From UBA1049 sp964525815 (GTDB lineage: Bacteria; Bacillota; Clostridia; Oscillospirales; CAG-382): a stretch of 26,320 nucleotides of DNA. Both the position numbers and the translations under genes were made by a program. The DNA is taken from NCBI GenBank assembly GCA_964525815.1, contig CAZGJQ010000016.1, positions 1-26,320 on the forward strand, read 5' to 3'. Of this stretch, positions 7,562 through 14,520 are shown piece after piece; the stretch's first letter is position 1; each line of letters starts with the position of its first letter. A model generated the notes under the pieces. That model saw only the letters and a list, made by a program, of their open reading frames with translations, searched no databases and was not told where the DNA came from.

Positions 7562-8374
7562 ATGATTAAAAGAATCAGTCTGTTTGTTTCCTTCGCATTA
7601 TTATTGACACTAATTGCATTACCCGTTCAAGCTGCGGATCAGGTTATTAACCTGATAGACGAAAGCGGCGCAAGCTGGGAGGAGAAGGACGCCAATGACA
7701 ATTCCGTTACAGTTAATTTTAGTGGCGGCTCCTTAATAGCAACGGCTCCCGGTGCATGGCCCAATGTTACGGCGACATTCAACGAGCCGATTACCCTGAA
7801 TGCGGATGATAATGCAACCATTTATCTCAAGTTCAAGGTTGAGGACGATAACGCCGCTACATCCATCCGCCTAATATCCGATACTCAGTACATATATCTG
7901 CATCACTTTGTGGACGATGCTTTATATGACGGCTCGGGTGACATAAAAGCGGGTGAATATGAGCTGTCCGCAAAGCTGTTTGACCTGAAAGCGTTTGACG
8001 GAAGCGAGGACAATGAATGGCTCGGTAAAAAGGATTTGACTACCGACGGCTCGGGTAATATTACCTTTGATAAGTTCCAGGTCTGGTGTGCCGGTGCATC
8101 AAATGACATTACCGTTACAATTGAGAAGCTCGAAATCACAATACCGGATACCGGTTCGGACGAATCGGATGAGGAATCCTCCGAAGAAGATGAATCTGAT
8201 TCTTCAGATTCTTCCGAAGCCTCCCAGGAATCGTCCTCCGCTCAGGAATCCGAAACTTCAGAGAAATCCGAGACACCGCCTCAAACAGGTGACATGGGAT
8301 TAGCCGGAATTATTGTATTAGCTATTATTTCCATTTCGGTTATCGCGGTTATCGCTCTTAAAAAACGCAGTTAA
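7562..8374 (+). CDS. sortase-anchored surface protein with acidic Ser-rich stalk
   Basis: A 270-residue secreted protein. Residues 1-24 are a classic signal peptide (MIKR, hydrophobic core, cleavage after VQA). Residues 25-195 look like one beta-sandwich domain, rich in Thr, Asn, Gly and aromatics, resembling a carbohydrate-binding or adhesin module, though I cannot name the family. Residues 196-238 are an almost pure Ser/Glu/Asp linker. The C terminus is a cell-wall sorting signal: PPQTGD (239-244), a hydrophobic helix and the basic tail KKRS. Sortase would cleave between T and G and attach the protein to peptidoglycan. The PPQTG variant replaces LPXTG, as seen in other Clostridia. No sortase is encoded nearby. 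Confidence 0.85.
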   Translation: MIKRISLFVSFALLLTLIALPVQAADQVINLIDESGASWEEKDANDNSVTVNFSGGSLIATAPGAWPNVTATFNEPITLNADDNATIYLKFKVEDDNAATSIRLISDTQYIYLHHFVDDALYDGSGDIKAGEYELSAKLFDLKAFDGSEDNEWLGKKDLTTDGSGNITFDKFQVWCAGASNDITVTIEKLEITIPDTGSDESDEESSEEDESDSSDSSEASQESSSAQESETSEKSETPPQTGDMGLAGIIVLAIISISVIAVIALKKRS

Positions 8375-8463
8375 TTCATATCAATAAGCGTTAGCATATC
8401 TTCAAGTCTCTGAGTATATGTTTTTTGTTAACGGTGTATACTATATAACAAGGAGCAACGAAG

Positions 8464-8625
8464 ATGAAAGAAAAAAACAAGCATCGTCCCGATAAAACCG
8501 AAAACACTAAAAAGAATGCGGGAAGCAATCAATGGTTTTCGACCGGATTGAATGATTATCCCGATAATCGGGAGCGCCGGGATGGTCCCGGAGGCGAGGA
8601 CGGCACTAAAAAACCAAAGAGATAA
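8464..8625 (+). CDS. 53-residue charged small protein
   Basis: An ATG at 8464 preceded by AAGGAG (8450-8455) opens a 53-codon frame ending in TAA at 8623-8625 and followed at once by a strong terminator. The product is very hydrophilic: a Lys/Asn-rich first third, the central segment QWFSTGLNDYPDNRERR, and a Gly/Asp/Lys-rich end. It has no signal, membrane helix or cysteines and is probably disordered. Good ribosome site, dedicated terminator and the aromatic core suggest a real gene. I do not recognise a family. It may be co-transcribed with the surface protein gene 89 bases upstream, since no good promoter is seen between them. Confidence 0.65.
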   Translation: MKEKNKHRPDKTENTKKNAGSNQWFSTGLNDYPDNRERRDGPGGEDGTKKPKR

Positions 8626-8638
8626 TGCTTTTTAAATG

Positions 8639-8686
8639 CAAAACCCCGGCTTGAAATAACGGGGTTTTGTTTTTTTTGTTTTTTTG
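8639..8686 (+). terminator. strong intrinsic terminator
   Basis: Perfect 10-bp stem CAAAACCCCG (8639-8648) / CGGGGTTTTG (8660-8669), 11-base loop, then a nearly unbroken T run to about 8685. It closes the small-protein/surface-protein unit. Confidence 0.95.
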
Positions 8687-8696
8687 CTGTATCTTA

Positions 8697-8725
8697 TTGT
8701 ATTTTCCCTTTACACATGATAGAAT
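8697..8725 (+). promoter_or_regulatory. putative promoter of DUF4855 gene
   Basis: TTGTAT (8697-8702), 17 bases, TAGAAT (8720-8725) with TGA before it as an extended -10. It lies just past the upstream terminator and about 64 bases before the ATG. Confidence 0.55.
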
Positions 8726-8788
8726 GCCACAAAGGTTGAAAAAGAAAAAAACGCATAACCTTTTAATATACCAACTTGGAGATTAATC

Positions 8789-10444
8789 ATGAACCAAAAC
8801 TACTACGGATGCTCTCCGCTGCCCAAGGTTGACATACCCTCGTTCTGGTCTGAGGACGAACCGGATTACACCGAGAGCAAAAACCTTATTTCCGGTCTGC
8901 CGCAGAAGATGGAATCCGAGTTTCCGATTCCGGACTCATCGCATACCGAGTATTTCAACACTCCCTGCACCGATAGCCGTCTTACCGACGGTAAAACGGG
9001 AACGACTGATTATCTTGACCCCGCATGGCACCATGCGTTCAGAGGTCTGGGAAGATTCATCTATTATGATCTCACCCATACCTCTACAATAAGCGGATAC
9101 TCAATTGGCTTTTTATATTCGCCCGAGCTGTGGATAAAACCGCCCAAGACAGTACGGTTCGAAGCGTCCGACAACGGCACCGACTGGGAGGTGCTGGATA
9201 AATCGTATACGGAGTATTCCTCCGAAGGAGACAGCCGGGTTGAGGTAAAGGTTGCATTTAAGAATCCTCGTAAGGCGCGTTTCGTGCGTGTTTATTACCC
9301 TGTGGGACCTCATGTATATATTGATGAAATTGAGGTGTACGGAACAAAAGCGATTGCAAAAAACGCTCTTAGTATTGTACCAACCCCCGTCGAAAAGGTA
9401 GAAACACCCGATAAGTTCGCTTCTCCGGACGACCTTGGGGGGATTAACAATATTATTCTGACCTATACCTGCTCCTACCCGGAGGTGCGCAGAGGAAGAC
9501 ACTCAGAGCGTGACCTCCTCCCTTATGTGGGGTATTATGATAAGGATGACCAGCTCAAGGATACATATTTCGACAGCTTTTTGTTCCTGCCCTGCACGAG
9601 CAAGGCTCCGTCGGGAGCGAATATGCAGGCAGGGAACCTGATATTCTCGGACTGGAAATACTATATTGACGACCAGTTCCACGCGGAAAGCAATATTCCT
9701 GCGCTCGAAAAAGCAGTGGAGGAGGTTAAAAGCAACCTCGGTAAAGAGGATTACCAGGTCAATGTGTTCCTCTCCATACTACGCCCGATGACGGGACAGC
9801 ACGACTTCGGAGACATTGACGGCAGCGGGGTCAGTCTTGATTTCTCCTCACTCGACCATCGCAAGAAGGCGGTCAGGTGGATAATTGACGAGCAGCTGAA
9901 ACGTTTTACCGAGAGTAATTTTAATAACCTTAAGCTCTACTGGTATGAGGAGAGTATAGACGTAGACGACGAGGAAGAGACCGAGCTGCTGCGTTATACC
10001 ACCGATTATATCCGTTCTCTCGGATATAAGAGCATCTGGATACCTTATTATCAGGCACAGGGCTTTAATAAGTGGTCGGAGTTCGGTTTTGATACCGCCT
10101 GCTTGCAACCTAACTATATGTTCAACGCCAACGCAACCGAGAAGCGGGTTTATGAGTGCGCAGAGCTTGCTAAAATGCTCGGAATGTGCGTGGAAATGGA
10201 AATAGATAACCGTTCAATAAAGCAACCCGAGTGGCGGGCGAGATACATAGCTTATCTGCGGGGCGGTGTCAAGACCGGATATATGCGGGAGGGTATAAAA
10301 ATGTACTATCAGGAAGCCGCTCCCGGTGTGTTCTATAAGGCATATGAATCGGATGATCCGCTTGTAAGAGCGGTTTATGACAACACCTATCTGTTCTCAA
10401 AAAATGCTCTTACCGAAGAAATCATAGATAAAACTATGTATTAG
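8789..10444 (+). CDS. discoidin (F5/8C)-like plus DUF4855 domain protein
   Basis: A 551-residue protein. Residues about 60-186 form a galactose-binding/discoidin-like beta sandwich (LTDGKTGTTDY, VRFEASDNGTDWEVLD, ARFVRVYY, IDEIEVYG). Residues about 220-545 match the DUF4855 type: LPYVGYYD (244-251), LKLYWYEESIDVDD (381-394), YKSIWIPYYQAQG and CVEMEIDN (467-474). The fold looks like a TIM barrel, and E387/E388 with E469/E471 are candidate catalytic acids of a glycosidase, but no activity is established to my knowledge. There is no signal peptide, so it probably acts in the cytosol, perhaps on an imported glycan with the GH2 enzyme downstream. GGAG is 8 bases before the ATG. It has its own promoter and terminator. 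Confidence 0.8.
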   Translation: MNQNYYGCSPLPKVDIPSFWSEDEPDYTESKNLISGLPQKMESEFPIPDSSHTEYFNTPCTDSRLTDGKTGTTDYLDPAWHHAFRGLGRFIYYDLTHTSTISGYSIGFLYSPELWIKPPKTVRFEASDNGTDWEVLDKSYTEYSSEGDSRVEVKVAFKNPRKARFVRVYYPVGPHVYIDEIEVYGTKAIAKNALSIVPTPVEKVETPDKFASPDDLGGINNIILTYTCSYPEVRRGRHSERDLLPYVGYYDKDDQLKDTYFDSFLFLPCTSKAPSGANMQAGNLIFSDWKYYIDDQFHAESNIPALEKAVEEVKSNLGKEDYQVNVFLSILRPMTGQHDFGDIDGSGVSLDFSSLDHRKKAVRWIIDEQLKRFTESNFNNLKLYWYEESIDVDDEEETELLRYTTDYIRSLGYKSIWIPYYQAQGFNKWSEFGFDTACLQPNYMFNANATEKRVYECAELAKMLGMCVEMEIDNRSIKQPEWRARYIAYLRGGVKTGYMREGIKMYYQEAAPGVFYKAYESDDPLVRAVYDNTYLFSKNALTEEIIDKTMY

Positions 10445-10460
10445 AGCATATAAAAAAACC

Positions 10461-10500
10461 AAAATACGCAGACGGCAGTTACCGTCATCTGCGTATTTTT
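10461..10500 (+). terminator. intrinsic terminator after DUF4855 gene
   Basis: A 12-bp arm AAAATACGCAGA (10461-10472) pairs with TCTGCGTATTTT (10488-10499). An inner GACGG/CCGTC pairing can compete. It ends in a T5 run and begins 17 bases after the stop codon. Confidence 0.85.
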
Positions 10501-10513
10501 GCTTAATAATGTG

Positions 10514-10542
10514 TTGCAAAAGAGCAATGTTTCATTTATACT
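10514..10542 (+). promoter_or_regulatory. sigma-A promoter of GH2-epimerase operon
   Basis: TTGCAA (10514-10519), 17 bases, TATACT (10537-10542). The AGGAGG ribosome site (10559-10564) and the ATG at 10571 follow, giving a leader of about 22 bases. Confidence 0.7.
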
Positions 10543-10570
10543 GATATTGTAAAAAATAGGAGGTTGACCT

Positions 10571-12283
10571 ATGCAAATTCCGAGAAGCGAATACCCGAGA
10601 CCGCAGCTGGTCAGAGAACAATGGCTTAACCTTAACGGACAGTGGGGGTTTGAAATTGATAATTCCATGTCCGGAACAGAAAAGGAGTTCCAGAAAAGAG
10701 AAGCACTGAACGACAGTATTATCGTTCCTTTCTGTCCGGAGAGCAGTCTTTCCGGAGTGGGGAACACTGATTTTATGAACTGTGTCTGGTACAGAAGAGA
10801 TTTTGCAATACCGGACGACTGGAAGAAAAAAAGAATAATCATTAACTTTGGAGCGGTTGATTACCATACTATCGTCTATATCAACGGTGTTTACTCAGGC
10901 GAACACAAGGGAGGCTATACACCCTTCTCCTTTGATATAACGGAGCATATAAAGGATAACGGGAATTATATTACGGTCTGTGCCAAGGACGACATCAGGA
11001 GTGCAAACCAGCCCGCAGGCAAGCAGTCACCCCGTCTTGCCTCTCACGGCTGCTTTTATACCCGAACAACCGGAATTTGGCAGACTGTCTGGCTGGAATG
11101 TGTAAGCGACTGCTATATAAAAAGCATTAAGACCATAACCGATATTCATAACTGCTCTGCTCTGCTTGAGGTGCGGCTCTCTGATTATCCGACGAAAGCT
11201 GTTGTAACCGCCAAGGCGTACTTTGAGGGCAGATTAGTCGGTGAGAGCGAGGGAAGCGCTGTCAACCGAGCAGCCTATATTAATATTCCTTTGTCCGAAA
11301 AGCATTTGTGGGATGTTGGAGAAGGCAACCTGTACGATTTAGAGATTACTGTAAAAAAAGACGGCTCAATTACCGATAGCGTAAGCAGCTATTTCGGATT
11401 GCGCAGCGTTGACCTGACAGATAAAAAGCTATTGCTTAACGGAAGAGGCGTTTTTGGCCGTTGGGTGCTGGATCAGGGATTCTATCCCGACGGAATCTAT
11501 ACCGCACCCACGGATGAAGCTCTGAAGAATGATATTATATACTCAGTGCAGTTAGGGTTTAACGGCGCAAGATTGCACGAGAAGATTTTTGAGCCAAGGT
11601 TTTTGTACTGGGCGGATAAATTAGGCTATATGGTCTGGGGGGAGCATGGTAACTGGGGGCTTGATGTTACCGAAATGGGGCAGATTCAGCATTTTCTTCC
11701 CGAATGGATTGAAGCGGTGGAGCGAGACTTCAGTCATCCCTGTATCATCGGCTGGTGTCCCATTAACGAGACCTGGGATTACAACGGCAGACGGCAATGC
11801 GATATGCTAATCAGGACCGTTTATGAGGTTACAAAGGCACTCGACTCCACCCGTCCCGTCATTGATACCAGCGGAAACTTTCATGTTGTTACAGATATAT
11901 ATGATATTCACGACTACTGTCAGAATCCCGAGGAGTTCGCCGCCCATTATAGGGACTCACTGTACAACAACTTCTCGGACAGACAGACACACAGAGGTGA
12001 GCCTTACTTTATAAGTGAATACGGCGGCATCAAGTGGGCAACCGATAATTACGAGGGCTGGGGCTATGGTGACGGGCCTAAAACCGAGGAGGAGTTTATA
12101 GAAAGATATAAAAGCCTGACCGAAACCCTGCTCGGCAACGAGAATATCTTCGGCTTCTGCTACACCCAGCTATATGATGTGGAGCAGGAGGTAAACGGAC
12201 TGATGACCTATGACCGAAAATTCAAGTTCGACCCCGATATTTTCAAAAAAATAAACACGCAGAAAGCGGCTGTTGAGGAGTAA
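10571..12283 (+). CDS. glycoside hydrolase family 2 (beta-galactosidase/beta-glucuronidase-like)
   Basis: A 570-residue GH2 enzyme with the family's three-domain order: a jelly-roll sugar-binding domain (about 15-180, with PRPQLVREQWLNLNGQW at its start), an immunoglobulin-like domain (about 183-280) and a TIM barrel (about 285-560). The acid/base is E400 in CPINETWD and the nucleophile E483 in ISEYGG. It hydrolyses a terminal beta-linked sugar, but galactose, glucuronic acid or mannose cannot be chosen from these motifs. No signal peptide, so it is cytosolic. At 570 residues it is at the short end and lacks the extra C-terminal domains of LacZ. AGGAGG is 6 bases before the ATG. The dipeptide epimerase gene follows after 12 bases. 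Confidence 0.9.
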   Translation: MQIPRSEYPRPQLVREQWLNLNGQWGFEIDNSMSGTEKEFQKREALNDSIIVPFCPESSLSGVGNTDFMNCVWYRRDFAIPDDWKKKRIIINFGAVDYHTIVYINGVYSGEHKGGYTPFSFDITEHIKDNGNYITVCAKDDIRSANQPAGKQSPRLASHGCFYTRTTGIWQTVWLECVSDCYIKSIKTITDIHNCSALLEVRLSDYPTKAVVTAKAYFEGRLVGESEGSAVNRAAYINIPLSEKHLWDVGEGNLYDLEITVKKDGSITDSVSSYFGLRSVDLTDKKLLLNGRGVFGRWVLDQGFYPDGIYTAPTDEALKNDIIYSVQLGFNGARLHEKIFEPRFLYWADKLGYMVWGEHGNWGLDVTEMGQIQHFLPEWIEAVERDFSHPCIIGWCPINETWDYNGRRQCDMLIRTVYEVTKALDSTRPVIDTSGNFHVVTDIYDIHDYCQNPEEFAAHYRDSLYNNFSDRQTHRGEPYFISEYGGIKWATDNYEGWGYGDGPKTEEEFIERYKSLTETLLGNENIFGFCYTQLYDVEQEVNGLMTYDRKFKFDPDIFKKINTQKAAVEE

Positions 12284-12295
12284 GGAAAAAACCTT

Positions 12296-13384
12296 ATGAT
12301 TATACGTGATGTTATCCTTTACGAACAGAATATACCGCTTAAAACACCGTTTACAACCGCACTCCGCCGGGTGGATTCTCTTAACTCGTTAGTAATTAAG
12401 CTAATCACGGACAACGGAGTGTGCGGCTACGGAGCAGCGGCTCCTACCGCTATGGTTACGGGGGAAACCATGCCCTCCCTAGTCTGTGCGGTCAGGGACT
12501 ATATAAAGCCCCTTATTCTGGACAAAACGGTTGACTTAAAGCTGACGGATATAATAAAAGCTTCCATTGCTCATAACACCTCCGCAAAGGCAGCGGTGGA
12601 AACCGCACTTTACGATTTGCTCGCAAAGGAACAGGGCTTGCCGCTGTTTAAGTATCTCGGGGGAAGAAAATCAAAAAGACTGGAAACTGATATTACAATT
12701 AGCCTTAACCCTCCCGAAATAATGGCAGAGGATACAAAAAAAGCACTTTCCGCAGGGGTTGAGATTCTAAAAATCAAGCTGGGCGGTACTGTAAGGGAGG
12801 ATATTAAAAGAATCGATGCGGTTGCCGAGGTAAGCGCAGACCGTTTGCTGCGGCTGGACGCAAATCAGGCATGGAGCTATGAGGATGCTCTAAAAATAAT
12901 CAATCACTGTGAGGAGAGGATGTATCCGATTGAGTTCGTCGAGCAGCCCTTTGCCGCAGATGCACTTGAAAATATGAAAAGACTTAAGCAGATAAGTAAG
13001 CTTCCCATTCTTGCGGACGAGAGCGTTTTTGCAGAAAAGGACGCACAAAATATAGCCGCACTCGGATGTACGGACTATATAAACATAAAGCTTGCTAAAT
13101 GCGGCGGTATTACCGAAGCAAAAAAAATATGCGAAGTCGCGAAAAAAGCAAATATCCCCTGCCTTATGGGCTGCATGCTGGAATCCCCCGTTGGAATAAT
13201 TGCGGCGGCACACTTTGCGGCGGCAAATGACATTGTAACAATGTATGATTTGGATGCTGTTTCTCTTCTTGCATATAATCCTGTTAGGTCAGAAACGGTT
13301 TTTTCACCAGACAGCATAACAGTTACTGATAAAGGCAGGGGGCTGGGGATATTATCAACGGGCGAAATGCTTGCGCTGGGTTAG
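12296..13384 (+). CDS. enolase-superfamily dipeptide epimerase (L-Ala-D/L-Glu type)
   Basis: A 362-residue enolase-superfamily protein: N-terminal capping domain (1-120) and a (beta/alpha)7 barrel. Catalytic lysines K161 (KIKLG) and K265 (NIKLAK) and metal ligands D188, E216 and D241 are spaced 28 and 25 apart, as in Bacillus subtilis Ala-Glu epimerase. D318-x-D320 in MYDLDA corresponds to that enzyme's dipeptide amino-group clamp. This residue set supports epimerisation of L-Ala-D-Glu from recycled murein peptides or a related dipeptide. Exact dipeptide preference varies within the group. It lies 12 bases after the GH2 gene in one operon, a pairing that might link muropeptide or glycopeptide scavenging, although no transporter is adjacent. 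It is convergent with the UppS-like gene. Confidence 0.88.
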   Translation: MIIRDVILYEQNIPLKTPFTTALRRVDSLNSLVIKLITDNGVCGYGAAAPTAMVTGETMPSLVCAVRDYIKPLILDKTVDLKLTDIIKASIAHNTSAKAAVETALYDLLAKEQGLPLFKYLGGRKSKRLETDITISLNPPEIMAEDTKKALSAGVEILKIKLGGTVREDIKRIDAVAEVSADRLLRLDANQAWSYEDALKIINHCEERMYPIEFVEQPFAADALENMKRLKQISKLPILADESVFAEKDAQNIAALGCTDYINIKLAKCGGITEAKKICEVAKKANIPCLMGCMLESPVGIIAAAHFAAANDIVTMYDLDAVSLLAYNPVRSETVFSPDSITVTDKGRGLGILSTGEMLALG

Positions 13385-13403
13385 AGTAACCGGTATTTTC
13401 GAC

Positions 13404-14036
13404 TTATCCTCCAAGTGTTACATCACAGTCCTGATACCAGCGCAGAGCATCCATGAAATGGCTTTTTTTATACTCCGGCCAATAATCGCTTATAATATAA
13501 AAATCCGCATATACCGACTGCACGGGCAAAAAGCCGCTGAGTCTTCTGCGACCTCCCCACCTGATAATCATGTCTATTCGCGGTATTTCGGAGGACTCGA
13601 TGCGTTTATCCTTAGCAAGCCTGCACAAATCCCACTCCCAGTCATAATTTACAAGGAAGTTTAGGTTGATGAGCCCCCGTCCGAAGTTCACCCTTTTGTT
13701 CGCGTATTTTAGGAGCTGAGGCGGGAACGCCTCCGATTCGGTATTGCCTATAACAAGGAGGTTTGCGTCCTTTTCGCTCAGGAGCTCCACCGCATCCACG
13801 CATGCTTGGGTAAAGGCCTCTCGCTGATCGGAGGCTCTCTTGTTGTTGTCTCTGGTGAACCCGTAAAAGGTAGCCTCCCTGATACCCTGCTCCAGCATGG
13901 TCTTATACAGCTCAAAGCCTGGTCCCACACCATGCATGTACCCTTCCCTCTTGGGCAGCCCTTTTCCCGCCGCCCACCGCCTGTTTCCGTCCGGTATAAT
14001 GCCTATGTGCGCCGGTATTCTCTTAAATGTCTCCAT
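13404..14036 (-). CDS. divergent short undecaprenyl-diphosphate-synthase-like protein
   Basis: A 210-residue cis-prenyltransferase homologue, shorter than the usual 240-260. The N-terminal motif HIGIIPDGNRRWA (10-22) keeps the metal-binding Asp (D16) and the GN pair. Two conserved parts are altered: the usual FSTENW is FTRDNN (60-65), losing the tryptophan, and the RTGGExRLSNF region reads RWGGRRRLSGF (159-169), with arginine at the usual glutamate. The late glutamate of the YAE motif is D178 (YADFY). It may be a specialised or shorter-chain isoprenoid synthase, or inactive, and is unlikely to be the cell's main UppS. It stands alone, convergent with the epimerase (19-base gap) and divergent from the trp operon. 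Confidence 0.75.
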   Translation of the reverse strand: METFKRIPAHIGIIPDGNRRWAAGKGLPKREGYMHGVGPGFELYKTMLEQGIREATFYGFTRDNNKRASDQREAFTQACVDAVELLSEKDANLLVIGNTESEAFPPQLLKYANKRVNFGRGLINLNFLVNYDWEWDLCRLAKDKRIESSEIPRIDMIIRWGGRRRLSGFLPVQSVYADFYIISDYWPEYKKSHFMDALRWYQDCDVTLGG

Positions 14037-14177
14037 AATCCGTCCCTATGGTTTTTTACTTACATTATCTGTTATTATAATGCTTTTTATTCTATACAGT
14101 ATTACGAAGAGATTTAACTGTATTGCAGAGGTGATTTCGTGTCTTGGGAGAAATTCTGCAAAACATTATTTTAATAC

Positions 14178-14206
14178 TTGACAAACATAATTAACTGTGT
14201 TATAAT
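14178..14206 (+). promoter_or_regulatory. consensus promoter of the trp operon
   Basis: Perfect TTGACA (14178-14183), exactly 17 bases, perfect TATAAT (14201-14206) with TGT in front as an extended -10. Such a strong constitutive promoter fits control by downstream attenuation rather than by a repressor. Confidence 0.92.
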
Positions 14207-14212
14207 TCATTC

Positions 14213-14497
14213 TAAATAAATAACAGCTATTTAAACCGTTGATGCGGGAGTAAAAACAGCATATGCACTTACAGAGAGTCCGGGCAGCTGAGAGCCGGGC
14301 AGTACGCAGGTTGTTAAATGGGCCGCAGAGGGCGCAGTGAAAGGCTTTTTGCCGAGTATTCTGTGACGAAGGCATGCGTGAGTTGCCGGGAATATGTTAG
14401 TATTCCGCTAAGCGCACGGGGTATTTCTCCGTGAATCAAGGTGGTACCGCGGGTATATACTCGTCCTTGGCAGATATTCTGTCAAGGACGTTTTTTT
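14213..14497 (+). ncRNA. T-box leader sensing uncharged tRNA-Trp
   Basis: Stem I starts near 14241. TGCGG (14243-14247) pairs with CCGCA (14323-14327), and the AGTA S-turn (14249-14252) faces the specifier loop. The specifier TGG (14319-14321), the Trp codon, is followed by the expected purine G and directly by the helix. AGAGAG (14273-14278) is the apical bulge motif. The T-box AAGGTGGTACCGCGG (14438-14452) binds the free tRNA 3' end and forms the antiterminator. The terminator stem is CGTCCTTG (14462-14469) / CAAGGACG (14483-14490) followed by T7. When tRNA-Trp is uncharged the antiterminator wins and trpEGDCFBA is expressed. Confidence 0.95.
14462..14497 (+). terminator. regulated terminator of the trp T-box
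   Basis: 8-bp stem 14462-14469 / 14483-14490 followed by TTTTTTT (14491-14497). The 5' arm is also needed for the antiterminator with the T-box, which makes the two structures exclusive. Confidence 0.92.
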
Positions 14498-14520
14498 ATT
14501 TTAAAAAAGGAGGCATGAAA

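Noticed and set aside
14431..14520. In-frame upstream extension of trpE into the leader
   Set aside because: The extension overlaps the T-box sequence and terminator hairpin and has no ribosome site, whereas AGGAGG is correctly spaced from ATG 14521.
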